Positions 1 through 12,086 of a DNA stretch of 64,000 nt are shown here, one piece after another. The DNA is from Kappaphycus alvarezii (Eukaryota > Rhodophyta > Florideophyceae > Gigartinales > Solieriaceae), in NCBI GenBank assembly GCA_002205965.3, contig NADL03000005.1:496001-560000 (forward strand). Direction: 5' to 3'. The notes beneath the pieces were generated by a model, which saw only the letters and a list, made by a program, of their open reading frames with translations, did no database searches and was not told the DNA's origin. Within the stretch, counting starts at the first letter, position 1; each line of letters starts with the position of its first letter. The position numbers and the translations under genes are program-made.

Positions 1-185
1 TCCTTCCTTCAAGATCACATTTGCACTTTACTATTGAGGCCCTATCATGGCACTCTTGTTCAGGGACTCTCCATCTGGTGCTTGGTTGCTATTTTACCAC
101 TGCAGCACCTTTTTTAAGAATTTTTTTCCTCAAAAAAGGCATTACGGTCGGTAAATATAACAATTTCAAATCATTATTTTTCTAT

Positions 186-884
186 ATGGATCTAAATGCC
201 CTTCATTTCGAGTTCTACAACGAGATTTTCGCCGTCGATGGTGAACTTATCGAGAATACTGAGAACTACCCGACTTTAAAGGATATGGTTTCTCTACCGT
301 TTTCTTTTGAAGAAGAAACTCAAGAAATCATCCGTCAAGCTTTAGAGATTGGAATTGAGTGCAACGATTTTTTGAGTTCGCTGAAGGATATTTAAAGTAC
401 TTACGAGAAGGTCTGCTTTGACAAAATTGCCAAGTTCAGCTTTTCCCGTACTGCTGCTCGTTTTCATGGAGGCCTATAGCAGTTCTTGGCATTTCTTGGC
501 CCGAGGAATTATGTTGACATTGTGAAGGCGTTCAAGGAATTCCATTCCAATCGAATCGCATCTTCGAGAACCATATCTCAACTGTTCGGGGTCACGACGA
601 CGAAGATCATGGTTCGTCCCGATTCTCGCGCAATTTGTATCGAGAATAAGGTCGAAACCCTAACAGAAGATCTTTCCCGTTTGACTGTTTACGTAAAGTA
701 AAACAATAAAGAAGCTCGAGAGACGATAACAGGACCTTCTGCTTCACATCAACAGGCAAATGTCTTACTACTACGACTTAACGACGTGTGCCGGGACATG
801 TATCTTCCAGATGCGATGATCTCCAGCACCGCAATCATCAACGCACTTCTTTGCCACAAGTTTTGTCACCCCTTGTATATTTGA
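186..884 (+). pseudogene. Decayed unrecognised reading frame
   Basis: One reading frame stays protein-like for about 230 codons from the ATG at 186 to TGA at 882-884. It is broken only by in-frame stops at 393-395 (TAA), 477-479 (TAG) and 699-701 (TAA), with no frameshift. The composition looks coding: acidic N-terminal third, then a mixed Arg/Lys and Thr-rich part. I recognise no family. It could be the gag of an old retroelement or a dead host gene. No partner genes lie nearby. That it was once coding is an inference from the long shared frame. Confidence 0.4.
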
Positions 885-3570
885 AGGGAAGTGAGATGCG
901 GTCCACCCTCGTCTGGTACGGTCCACATGATTAGTATGGAAACGCACGTGGCAAATACATTGCTGTACTTTACAGTGTGCATGGGTGAGGATTCCGTACG
1001 ATCTTTACGGTTTTATTAGTAGCGCACAGCAGTGGGCTTATTGTAATGGGTAGTATGATCGGTATAAATTAGATCCCATATGCCACGGACCATTACAGGC
1101 TGAGGCCGGGGCCAATCGGACTCCAGGCCGAATTATCGAATATTTAACTGCAATATCATTCTTGTTGCCCGTCAAGTAAGAGGAAAGCACCTTCTACCTC
1201 TCGGAGTACCCTAAACTTGTACTACTACCTTATCACTTTACGGTTTACTCCCTACGGGTTATCTTTTTTTGTTTCTATCGCGCCGTCGTCGACATTGCGC
1301 ATCTTCCCTGACTGCGGCCCGGAAATCTGGTCTGGAGAGTGAGCCAACCTCATCCTTTTTTCCTCTTATCTTTTGGTTAAGTGGTTCCTCGTACGTTGAG
1401 ACCAAGTGTGGGGATGAGGCGAGCAAAGATAAATCTTGGGTTTGTTGGTTACCCCCCGACTGAGAGTTGGTGAACTCGACCCGCGTTTATATAGACGATT
1501 GGAGTTGATTCACCTCGAAAGATAGAAATTCGTACCCTAATCCGGGTCATTCTAGACTGACACTACTTAAATGTAATGGAAGCTGTCCATTGGCTTCTTC
1601 AGCAACCTGGTTACTATGATAGTGTCAGCCATACTCATTCCCAGTAGCTTCTATATATCCCTAGGACAAACAGCTGGAAAATAGTGCTTTCAAAAAGCTA
1701 AAATTCAAGGAAATGAACTATAATGTAAAAGCAGGTAGTGGAGAATGTTTCCAAGGTTAATTACGTGGAGTCTGCGCCACATGTAGCCATCCCAAGCTCT
1801 ACAACGCTACCAAGATTCCTGTTCTACAGAACGGAGACGTCTGTAAAGTAGTACAGGTGAACCTACCTATATCATAACTCACACTGAATCAACTGGATGA
1901 CCATATTGACATACGTTTCCATGCATAATTGCAGATCTGAAAGGTAGGTACACACTACTATGACTTCTGCGGAGAAGAACTTCGTTTCATATGGAAAAGA
2001 TTTGGAGTAATTCCTGCTTACAGTATTATATGGATATTCTTCCCGTCGAATTATCTCATGAAATTCGCTATTCGAACTTGTTTCCGGTTTCATACCACTG
2101 ATAGAACCATCTGGTTCGGTTTCATCTGTAATGAGTAATACGGTCAGGTATCTCCAGCTTGAAATACTCTTGTTATTAATTCAATGGAAAAGGAGGAAGG
2201 GAATTCATTTCCGAGTGGCTCCCAATGCAAACCATGGAGAGACGAAGAAGTTTAATGTGAGAAATTAGGACCTCGCAGAATATAGAGAAGCCGTGGCGCC
2301 TACAGTCAAGTGCCTTGCGTTAAAATCTCCATATTATGCCTTTTTCGCATTTGTAATATCACACATCCCCGCTATTGTTTAACTTCTTAGGGTGGTGTTC
2401 ATTCTCGTCGCTCCTTCCAAAAAAGGTGTAAAGTAGTATGGTTAATTCCGGATGCTTGAACTGGCCTGAATTTTTGTGTTGAGCCGCCCTGGTGAACCCC
2501 TGCTGGTTGTCTTGAAGCAACGGCGTAAGTTCTTATGATCCGGGTTCCCACACGGTGTGCATTGCTGGCTGTCAAAGTGCGATAATTTAGGGTACGGTAG
2601 GATGATCATTGTATCCCCTGCAGAATACATTACACACTTCGCGGAAATGTCGTAGGAATCCGTTAGGAAAGCACCTTCAGAAGTCTCGTGGCCCAAGAGC
2701 CTTACCGGAGCTGGACTCACTGAATTATTCCCCTTTTAGTAGTTTCTTATTTACAGAAATAGCCTCGGCAGGTTAGATCGTTTTTATTTGCAGTTTTTTA
2801 TCCTTAATGGTTTAGTAAAGAGACAATAACCCTTTGATACTTAACTCATGCGCTTCTAATTCATCTGTACCGTACTAGGATCCTTTAACTCCAGTCAGAC
2901 AGCCGCCCACTCATTCGACGATTCGATTCCTGCCTTCTTTGGGTAACTAATTGCAATCATTATTAATGTGTCCAGTTGTTTTTTATTACTCTATCGCACT
3001 GCCCCGCTACTGATGAATCATCGGGGATTAATACCACACGAGAGGATCACTCTTGTGAATCGTATGCCCGACTCAATTCAAGCGTCACATGTCTCAGTGA
3101 GTGTCTTAATTTACATCATTTTATCTCATGACTTCACTGTTTCCTCTTTTCTTTTTAGCTAAATAATTAGCCACCATTTTTATACGAATTTTTTTTATTA
3201 TTTCATAATGAGCGAGTCGAGTTGTTTTTCTCTCTGTATCCCTTCCTTACTCCGATCCTAAGCCATACCTCGTCTCTACAGACTATGCACCATTCGCCAA
3301 CTAATTGACGTCATTCTGTCAATTATTTAGCCATTTAGATAGTTTCGACATCCAAATGGTCCAAAAAGTCCAAAAAAGGATCTTTGGATGGGCCAAACCA
3401 GTTCTCCTTTCGGTCTTCCTCCCTATTGATGGACTTGTCCGTAAGTTCTTGTTGGCCCCAATCGATGAGGATACGGACCAAAGGCGGCGCTGTGCAGTGA
3501 AGACAGGAGATCGTCTGAGTTGCGGGATGGATATTTGGGTACTGTGATGTGGAGTGGCACGGTACTGTAG
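885..3570. other. No recognised gene
   Basis: Short ORFs occur on both strands, for example minus 2442-2720 and overlapping plus/minus ORFs at 3305-3636, but none shows a family motif. A TATA-like word in the GGTATAAATT context near 1059 followed by T-rich and C/T-rich stretches could be part of an old LTR promoter. I found no second copy in the window to prove this. Confidence 0.4.
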
Positions 3571-3648
3571 GTGAGGGTGTAGGTGAGCTTCATGACTATG
3601 AAGAGTGTAGGTGAGCTTCATGAATATGAAGCTCACCTACACCCTCAC
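3571..3648. repeat. Hairpin with 23-bp perfect arms
   Basis: The 23 bases at 3571-3593 are the exact reverse complement of 3626-3648. Between them lies a second copy of the same arm core (GTGTAGGTGAGCTTCATGA), in the same orientation as the left arm. The sequence can fold into a stem with a 32-nt spacer, or slip to use the inner copy. It lies about 170 bp from the Tc1-like element but outside its inverted repeats. Function unknown; a small fold-back element is possible. Confidence 0.75.
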
Positions 3649-3820
3649 GGTGATTTAGCAGATGGGGCATTTTTATACTGCACTGTGCGCCGGGCAACAG
3701 TTTGGAGACCGGGTGGTGTTAAGAGCTCTTGTGGCACCCAAAGAATCGCGCTATTTGGTTACTTGCATGTGGATTTCTATTTCTATGGTGACTAGCTGCT
3801 GAAGTCTAGTACAGTATATA

Positions 3821-5373
3821 CCACTGCCGCTCTAATTTTAAAGCACCCTTCAGAATGCAGGTGAATCAGCTATACATGTATATTTTTAAAAAGTAGTACG
3901 TGATATGCATTCAGTGCCCTCTTCAATGGTGGAAACCAAGGAAATTTTATACAGTTCGTGCAACTGTAGTGGAAAAAGTATAAAAATGTCATTTTAGGGG
4001 CAACTATAATTATAAAGCACTTCTATAAAGGAAGATGTTAGTAACCTTCCCCTGCGTCTTAATGGTTCTCGGACCCTCTAAACGTACTGCTCTCATCCAG
4101 CAAAAACTTCTGGACACAAAAATGCCCCGCGGAAAAGCCCTTACCGATATTGAGAAGTGGAAAATAATGGCACCACACTAGGAAGGAAAGCTTGATGCCC
4201 AAATTGCAAGAGAATCGAACGCAGCCGAGCCGCAGTCCAAAAATTCCTCAAAAATCCAACAGGAAGGCACAGAAAGTCTCGCACGGACCGCACCTCAAAA
4301 ATGATCGAGCAAGATAGGCGCAGTCTATTCCGAGAGGCCCGGAAAAGTGTGGACACTGCCCGTTCCTTGCAACAAAAGTGTGTACTACCGGTCTCTGTGT
4401 CGCGGACGCACGCAATTCTGGCTTAAGACCCCACATGGGCTTTTGCAAGGCACAGAAGGCTCCCCGCTAAGTCAATCTCATAAGGAAAATCGTCTGAAGT
4501 GGGCAAGAGATCATGTTACATGGAACCATGGTAAGTGGAAAAACATTTTGTTAAGCGATGAGAAAAGCTTCTGTCTGGATAGTCCCGACGGCTTTCACAC
4601 ATATCGGCATGATTTGGGTAGCAATCAGACGCTTATTAGTAGAAGGCAGAAGGGTGGTGGCGGTGAAATGTTTTGGGAGGAATATCTGGCCTCATTAAGA
4701 CGGATTTGGTTGTTTTGAATGGAAGACAAACAACAAAAACCTATTTGAATGTGATAGAGGAACACTTGCTTCCTTTTGCGTACAATTTTATGCCGTTAGA
4801 CTGGACCTATCAGCAAGACAATGCTCCCATCCATGTGAGTCAAGACTCGACGGAGGGGTTCTCGGAGAATGGAATTCGTCTAATGTACTGGCACGCGCGG
4901 TCTCTGGACCCAAATCCGATAGAGAATGTTTGGGGATGGCTAGTAGGAAAGTATACGCGAATGCAATGCAGTTTCGGTCAGTTGAATAGCTTATTAATTG
5001 TGTAAAACAATGTTGGAGTGAAATGCCCAGTTCTGTTATTCATTCTCTACTTTTCTCAATGCCAAACAGGTGTATCGAGGTGATTGAGCGTTCCGGAGGA
5101 GCTACTCATCATTGAAATGCGAATGAAGTGGCCGTGAAGTTTAAGAAGGCCCTACTCTGCTCAGTTAAGTGAAGGTGCTTTAAATTATAGTTGCCCCTAA
5201 AATGACATTTTCATACTTTTTCCACTACAGTTGCACGAACTGTATAAAATTTCCTTGGTTTCCACAGTTTAAGAGGGCGCTGAATCCATATCAGATACTA
5301 ATTTTTAAAAATATACATGTATAGCTGATACACCTGCATTAGGAGGGGTGCTTTATAATTATAGGTGGCAGTG
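3821..5373 (+). mobile_element. Tc1-like DNA transposon, long terminal inverted repeats
   Basis: The ends are imperfect inverted repeats of about 200 bp: 3821 to about 4025, and about 5165 to 5373 reversed. They share the terminal word CACTGCC and a long block containing ATACATGTATA and the GTGCAACTGTAGTGGAAAAAG segment. TA dinucleotides flank both ends (3819-3820 and 5374-5375), as expected for TA-target Tc1/mariner elements. The left end has one extra C after the TA. Total length of about 1.55 kb is normal for a Tc1 element, although inverted repeats this long are at the upper end. The single gene inside is broken, so the copy is dead. Confidence 0.85.
4122..5005 (+). pseudogene. Tc1-type transposase, DD34E, multiply broken
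   Basis: The enzyme would cut and paste the surrounding element at TA sites. The catalytic part shows the first Asp in LLSDEKSFCLD (about 4554), the second in QQDNAPIH (about 4812) and the Glu in DPNPIENVW (about 4910-4936). There are 34 residues between the second Asp and the Glu, the Tc1-subfamily spacing. An N-terminal HTH-like part with a Lys/Arg/Thr-rich linker is visible in another frame around 4206-4400. In-frame stops (near 4179 and 4302) and frameshifts near 4205, 4400 and 4690 destroy the ORF. The start was chosen at the ATG opening the recognisable N-terminus. Confidence 0.85.
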
Positions 5374-5719
5374 TACTTAGCTTAGTTTTTTTGCTTTTTT
5401 ATTTTTCTTTTTTATTTTTCGAACGTAAAGTGTATGGATCTAGTCTAAAGGTGTGAAATGTGGTATATTTCATATTTTAAAGATATTATCGGCTATGGCC
5501 CGGAATAATCTACAAGGTGACCAGTAGTACCTCTAAAACTTCCTTAAAATGCCGGCTCAAGGCCGCCAAGCAGACAAACTGCGTTGTAGATTACGGTCAT
5601 AGCAGTATTCCTCTGAGTAAGTACCGCTCGGACCTTACCATCTAACCCATCGCCCTACCGGCCACGTTACGCTCGACGTCTAGTATACTGTAGGTGCGAG
5701 GCATGTTAAAAAAATTGCT

Positions 5720-6013
5720 CGAGATAGTTCCAGCACCGCAAAAAAAGAGTTTGCTATGACAGCACAGTATCTATTACAGCTCAGCAGAATGCCGAGATAT
5801 TTTTATGATATTAATTGATTACAAAATGCTACTGTAGCCACTATTTATTTTTATGGTGGCTTCAGTTTGCACCGCACAGTACTGTAGTGTTACATACAGT
5901 GCAGAGGGGCTACAAAAGTCTATATGAGGTCTTGCGTGCCGAGTAGTGGAGCAGGTCCAAAACAAGATCCATCAGACAGAAGAATTAAACACTTATAATA
6001 AGGGGAAAGCAAC
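5720..6013 (+). repeat. Left part of an element-D-family LTR, split by hAT
   Basis: It matches the 5' LTR of the copia element starting near 59.59 kb. Shared blocks include ACAAAATGCTACTGTAGCCAC, the GTCTATA promoter word, CTTGCGTRCCGAGTAG and the ATCAGACAGAAGAA segment. Similarity stops at 6013, exactly where the hAT inverted repeat begins, and resumes at 9947. It is a solo or truncated LTR that received a DNA transposon. Confidence 0.75.
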
Positions 6014-6699
6014 TCACCATGAACACGGCTTGACTGGACCACTAAGCGGAGCGGTCAAACCAGGAAAATCTCGGTTCTGCAGAGGTCCCACGGCAAAACG
6101 TAAGGCGGTCTCTGATAGAGCTTTATATTTATCAGTTCGGTTCTTGTAAATCATCTCAAACAGAAGCGCCACATTTCACAATAACAGAAAAAATAACCGG
6201 TCCGGTCACTGCTCCGGTCTTATTCTTGGTCTCAAACCGCGGTTCAAACCACGGTTCAGTCTGAATGCATTCTGATGCTGTAAGAATTTGCAACCGCAGC
6301 ATTGCTTTGCAGAAAAACTTCCTCCAGTACAATTTTAAAGTTTTTTTAAACTTGAATTTACGGCCAAGAGCTCATAGGTACATAAGTTCTAAAAAACCTT
6401 TGAAATGAGATATCTCATCCAAACAGCGTCTGCACTTTTTACCAGTTCTGATTCATCTGATTCATTACGTTCACAGCCCAACCTTCTCACCGATCTCAAC
6501 ATGGATCGAAACAGCTCTTCGACTGGAAAAATTTGGGCACCTACTGCCGATATGCATGATTGTTTCACCGCCACAACAGTCGGGGGACGAATGTCACAAA
6601 AAAAATGCGGCCGCTGCCCAGCCACGTAAAGTGTTAACAGTGGGATATCAACGTTGCGATCTCGCGTCAGGAAGCATGGATTTCTACTTGGAAACCGCA

Positions 6700-7420
6700 A
6701 AAAAGGTTTATGGCAGACGGTCACTTCAATTGACGTTTCAGTTGCCAAAGAGAGAATACAACGAACTTTTAAACAGCGGCTCTGCCGATGGATTGTGAAA
6801 CAGAGCCTTCCCTTTTCGTCTGTAGAAGACATCTAATTTAACAGGTTTTTTGCGTTGCTGGACAGCACAATCACGGTCCCATCTCGTGTGAGAGAGAGCA
6901 GAATGGTTAATGATATGCATAAAGGGAAGAGACTGCAGCTCAAATCTTTCCTATCGCAAGTACCTGGAAAATTCTGCTTGATCACAGACGCATAGTCCTC
7001 AAAAATTTGTAAGGGGTACATTTTGATAAGCACATTGGGTCACGACTGAATGAAAGCCATATCTATAGAACTGGATTTTATTCGTTTCATTTCCCGTACA
7101 CAGGTGATGCCACATGTGCATTGCTCTATGAGGTTTTATCTTCCTGGGATCTCTGCAATATATTTCGCGCAATTACTGCAGATAATGCAAGCGAGGTTTG
7201 CAGTGGAGTGTCAAAATTACTGAATCTTCTTGGAACAGATGCCCATCAATCATCAGTATTAGAATATTTTCACGTTCGATGTCTGGCACTTGTGGTTAAT
7301 CTAGCCGTGAAATATTTCCTATTTTTGATAAGGGAGTAAATTGCGAAGATATGATCTCTATTCAGTTCTATCCGGGCTTCTGTGAGGGGGCGTGATCTGT
7401 TTGAAAAGTAAGGGTAGAGC
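6700..7420 (+). pseudogene. hAT-family transposase remnant
   Basis: Diagnostic hAT blocks occur in order but in shifting frames. An N-terminal core resembles RWIVKQSLPFSSVED (6790-6830), followed by a VPSR block (about 6880). Then comes a YTGDA-like block before 7110 and the segment with ITADNAS (about 7170, catalytic-core Asp region) and HVRCLALVVNLAVK (7270-7310). The C-terminal dimerisation region was not found. Frameshifts and stops are numerous. Family assignment rests on the DNA and HVRC-NLAV blocks, which are typical of hAT. The product is certainly inactive here. Confidence 0.75.
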
Positions 7421-9930
7421 TGGGGACAATGCTGTAGTGCAATGCGCGGTGCGCAGTTCTTTTTTTTCGTCTAGTAACGGAAACTCGTCAGACAATGAGA
7501 ATACTAACACATACACACCAAGACTCACAGGGTGTTCGCTGACCCTCTTTCTCTTTAAGCACTCTGCGATGCAGTAGCACAGCTCGTCGACGGCGAGGAG
7601 AATTTGGGATTGTAGAGCGGGGTTGGTTCCGTAGACGGCTGGACGTTATACTTGTCCTCCAGTTAGTAAGGCCGGACTAAGATCCGCGGAATGCTAGAAT
7701 CTTAATATGAATCGAGTCCAAAAAACCATAGACACCAGGGGGGTAATACTTGACAAAGAAGATGTAGTAGTGGGTCAGCAGTGCTGAACATCTCCTTTAG
7801 AGATAAGGATGTTGTCACCAACGACAACGTGAAGTTCCTATTTATATATAGACGCCGGAGTCCGGGGGCGTCAAGTGTGAGTAAATATCACAAACAAACA
7901 AAAGGGGTATTATAATACTGAATAGAGGGGAGGGATAAAAAGGGGGACCCGGGCGGATAAAAGTAGCTATAGCCAAAGTTTCCGTTGGAAAATTTTCTGC
8001 TAAGGGGGTAAGTTTGGAGTCAAGTTCAGAGCTAAAACCGGGGTGGACGTTTAATAGAGGGCTCTAGTGGTCAGGTGGTATAAATACTGCTAGTTAGCTA
8101 ACTTGGGACGAGCGACTGCGGTGCGGTAAGTAAAGTCAATGTCAGCCAAGAAATAAATATCAAAGTTAAAGATGAGCTAGCCTACACTTGGCCTAATGGG
8201 TGGCTTGCGCCTGCGAAAACATCAGGTCCAAGTTTAGGGCCGATTGGTCCGGACTAAACGACCTCAGGCCCTTTCGGTTGGTATACAGTCCGAGTCTAAT
8301 TGCGGTCGACAATAACAGTTTGCAATTACTGTAAATTGCATTAACTTCCGGTAGCAGCGCAATGCCCTGTACAAAAATTGGGTCGTAAAAAGATTACTAA
8401 AATCTGCTTTGCCGTTGGCAGTACAGTAGGAGTATTAATTCCACTAAAAATGCGAAGCTTCCTGTTTTTGATATTGACACCAGGTGTTCTTTACCTTTTC
8501 GTATGGTGAGAGATGCCTTTTCAGCTTGCAGTGCCTTTACAGCTGTTTAGCACAGGATTTCATATTTAGCAGCATTCGTAATTTCGGAGAGTGATTTCGG
8601 GTGGAGAAGTTGGCGAGGATAGTTATGGAGTGGGAAGGGGAGCCATGGCTGTTTTGTTTACAATAGGGGGATGTGGTGTATTATAAGAGGTACTTCAGGA
8701 GGTACAAGCGGTACGAGGATGATGTTTTCTAAAATGAATGGGACCTCCGATGAATGGCGAGAGACTGCAAACTTGTACGTAAGATGTAAAAAGCTACGCT
8801 TGAGGGGAAATAAACGTAGTAGGTTGAGGTCCAACAACAGTCGTTAACTGAGGTTACTCATCTTTGTTCAATAAACCAAGTTTTCCGAACGCTTTCAATA
8901 AACTAAGTTTATCCATTGTTGTTCGATACGATGGGTAAGCTAAGTCTACCCATCGTTTTTCGATCCGAAGAACTTGTCGCCTATGCTGTTAAATTCCTAT
9001 TATCTGGGTCGGTTGGAAGGTGAAGCCTCTTCATCCATCCTGGATACAAAAAGTTTACAGTATTTTTTGCGTTGATGAATATGTTCATATTGTTGATATG
9101 TATTTATTAGGCGCCATGATGGCGATTTTTTGTTCGTGTCTGATGATTAGGACCGTCTTACATTGATGTCTAGAAGGGTGCTCACTTTTACTTTTGTCTA
9201 AAAGGCTGTTCTACTTTCGTCACCCTGGCTCAATGGTGAAAAGAGTGTAGGTGCTTTATTGCTTCAAAGAACGTTCGCTTCTTTCCCGTGGCAGCATTAT
9301 GTTCTAATGGTCTACGGAAAAATTACTCGGCGCCCTCAAAAGTCAGGCAGAAGGCCGGTCATACAGAATGTCCCGTTGGAAGTGACAGATTCGGCAGCAT
9401 ACGTCATCATCAACATCAAAGAAATTTTTTCCGGAACTCCAGTAGTTATCTTTCGGGGTAAACGGGGTAAAAAGCGCTTTCGAAAATTGGTGCTGGGAGG
9501 AGTAAACTTACAACTACCATTTTTGTCCCTATTAGGCCCTTATTGTTAGATTTGAAACCTGTCTTAGTTCAGTGTGGATCGGTTCAATTTGATCAAATCC
9601 ATCGCTGGTTCGGAACATTTAATAGTTCAGCCTGCAACGGTTCGGTTTCTGTCAGTCATGGTGGTGGAGCGGTCTGGTTTGAAGGCTGTCGAAAAGACTG
9701 CGAAGGCCGCCTCTTATTCGCAAGTTTGGTTCAGCACGGACTCGTTTCGAGCCAAGTCCGTTTCGATATTAATTTATGTCTGAGGAATTTCGGTTTGTGC
9801 TGACGGTTTGAAATATGCAGGGCGGTTAGAGCCTCCATCAATGACAACATGGTCGGTCATGATATTTCTGTGCTCTAAGGGAGTTCGGCTTGGCAGTAGA
9901 AAGTGCCCCTTTTTTCGGACCGTTACGGGA
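7420..9930. other. Interior of the hAT element without recognised coding sequence
   Basis: About 2.5 kb lies between the transposase remnant and the right inverted repeat. The ORF at 9259-9549 (96 aa, Lys/Arg-rich C-terminal half) matches nothing I know. A TATAAATA word near 8078 and the block GGTCCGGACTAAACGACCTC near 8250 could belong to a further decayed insertion, but no repeat pair delimits it. Confidence 0.35.
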
Positions 9931-9946
9931 CCGTGTTCATGGTTTA

Positions 9947-10085
9947 GCCAACCCGTCGAGCACAACGGTCAGTAGTTGTGTCAGGCATTGTAAAATCGGC
10001 TTATAGAGCTTACAGTAGACTTCCACCAGCAAACTTTCTGGGTGCTACACGTGTCATACCTTCTGGGCTGTAATATTGTACTACA
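9947..10085 (+). repeat. Right part of the split element-D-family LTR
   Basis: Matches 59.84-59.97 kb: AGCACAACGGTCAGTAGTTGTGTCAG, CAGTAGACTTCCACCAGCAA, GTGCTACACGTGTCATACCTT and GGGCTGT are shared. Similarity ends near 10085, so the LTR is 3' truncated or diverges there. No internal element follows. Confidence 0.75.
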
Positions 10086-11210
10086 ACGCAGGCTGGAACG
10101 CTCCAATGATCTCCAGCGTCCAGCTCCTCCAGGACATGGGCAAACTGCACCGCCGCGAGGCAGCGAAATCTGCCGTCACGGAGTTTTGCGCGCTCCGAAC
10201 AAAGCTGTCAGCTTTCGTGCAACGTTATACTGCCGAAATTAACAACCAGCTCAAATTCAGCGCTGTTGAGCCCCACTAGGTTCAGTGGGGGCCGTAAGGT
10301 CCCCTCTTCCTGCAATTGAACAAAAGGTGACCTCCCCCCCATTATGCAAGAGAGAATCTTTTTGACAGCGAGAGAGAAAAGAAGAATGACGCTTTACTGT
10401 TTGAAGACAAGTCCGCACTGCACAGGACCTCGGGTTCTGCTAGACGGACGACTCTGTGCAATGGCTGAACCAATTGCCCACTCAAGCGAGAAAGGGACCG
10501 GAGGAAAACTCCACCACCTGAACCGAGGATTCAGGAGGCTTAAAAAATCCCGCTGTAAGCACATAGGCTTACAGATAGAGACGGCGATGACAACGGCGAA
10601 AACTCCGGATGAGCGAGCTTGACGACAAGCCCGCAAGGCTGTGAGGACCGCAACCCTCGCATTCCGTCAAAATGACAGAAGATTTGAGCGCGGCAGGGTA
10701 CGGTGTACTTCGCAAACCTTGTTCGAGTAGTAGAGCCATCCTTGTACACCTTTCCCAGTTCGTCCCACGTGCGCTGGGGGCGGAGAGGCAATCACTCGAT
10801 GTGGCCATCGACAAGAACGTTGCAGCGAGAGCTCTGCAGCCGTGACGGGCAATCTCCTGAGGAAGAGCCGGATGAAAGTTCCCCGCGCCGTGCGCGGGCG
10901 CCGAGCGAGATGAAATGAAGGTTGGGTGTAGTCTGTCGAGATGAGATGGATTGAAACACTAAAAAAAGAGAGAAAAGAGAACAATATTTATGCTCATTTG
11001 TCATTTCGAGCAAGCCCGGCTACAGCATCCATCGAGGGTCACAGAAGGGGACAACACGAAGTAACCGTCTTCACCCCCTCTACCGTTTTCAATTTAATTG
11101 GGCGTATCAGTATTTACGCGAAAACGGACGATGACAGTAACGTCTGAAGCCTTGTCCGCGGTAAGGAAAGCGTTGAGAAAGTTCTCAAGGCATTTCTATT
11201 ATATCATACC

Positions 11211-11227
11211 GTACAGTACAGTACAGT
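11211..11227. repeat. CAGTA pentanucleotide tract
   Basis: GTACAGTACAGTACAGT, three and a half units of the CAGTA pentamer. The same pentamer, read as TACTG on this strand, recurs at 11835-11853, 11915-11928, 12071-12086 and elsewhere in the window. Confidence 0.8.
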
Positions 11228-11834
11228 CAATCGCTGAGGTCGAGGACAGTTTTTGCGACCACAGTTTGACTTGACAAACAAATCAAGTGGTATCTACCTG
11301 TGAAGGTGAGGCACAAAAGTTTTGCAAGATTGCCAATCAATAAGTCCCCCCGTTCGAAGCCCATAATTATGGCCTCCCTGCTGTAGACAGCTGAGCGTTT
11401 CACTACCCTTTTGGTGAAGGTTTTTGAACACATACCCCCTCCCGAGTGCTACCGTACCACCACCTTCCAACTGAACCATCAATTACTTGAGACCAATCAG
11501 TGACCCTACTTTCCTAATGCAGTATTGATTTACAAAAAGCGCCAAAAGTTAAAACCAATAGTAGGAGACGCCCCAAATCCATTGCATCTCCGAGAATCAA
11601 ACAAATCTACCCCTTTCCAAATCTCGAGTTCTTTCGATCTTCAAAAGCACTTCATCTTGAGCAGGTCCCAACAGCAAGGCCTTTCGTCCCGTTGGTGCAG
11701 AGCGAATCCTGAAGTACAAGAAATATTAAAAATACAAAAACAGTACCTGAGAAAAGGGCCGGCTTTCTGTTCGCCGGATGTCGGTGATGACGTGGTTCAC
11801 AAGAGGGCACGAAGCGTATCTCTCTTTCCAAATA

Positions 11835-12086
11835 TACTGTACTGTACTGTACTAAGAAACCTGCTGAGCATTACCTTCGTATGTGCAAGAAATGCTGCCG
11901 CCTCAGCTGCTGCTTGTACAGTACAGTAGTTGGTGTCTTTGTGCTTCGCCCTTGTCACTCGACTTGCACTAGGACTCCCAACCGTTCCATTACTCGCAGT
12001 AAACCAAACCCATTCGACTGTAAGCCCCATTCACCCATTATTTTCTGCAACTCATGCCGGTCCTACAGTATGTACTGTACTGTACT
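11835..12086. repeat. Cluster of TACTG pentanucleotide tracts
   Basis: Three tracts lie within 250 bp: 11835-11853 (nearly four TACTG units), 11915-11928 (CAGTA phase) and 12071-12086 (three units). The unit and its complement join into GTACAGTAC/GTACTGTAC words that can pair with one another. No gene link is evident. Confidence 0.75.

Larger units (their letters stand above)
6014..9946 (+). mobile_element. hAT-like DNA transposon, degenerate
   Basis: A perfect 13-bp inverted repeat ACCATGAACACGG lies at 6016-6028 and 9932-9944. Flanks AGCAAC (left) and AGCCAAC (right) match the same spot of the interrupted LTR, where the intact relative at 59.84 kb reads AGCCAACC. They therefore look like a target duplication of the hAT type, slightly eroded. 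Both subterminal regions are rich in GGTTC/GGTCCGGT-type words (6190-6260, 9580-9780), as common in hAT elements. The interior carries a broken hAT transposase at about 6700-7420. Confidence 0.75.

Noticed and set aside
3305-3636. Overlapping plus (80 aa) and minus (105 aa) ORFs
   Set aside because: They overlap each other almost fully and part of the minus one is the hairpin; no family signal on either strand.
10667-10984. Minus-strand ORFs of 73-105 codons around 10.5-11.0 kb
   Set aside because: Several overlapping ORFs on both strands with biased composition and no motif; most likely chance ORFs in GC-richer DNA.
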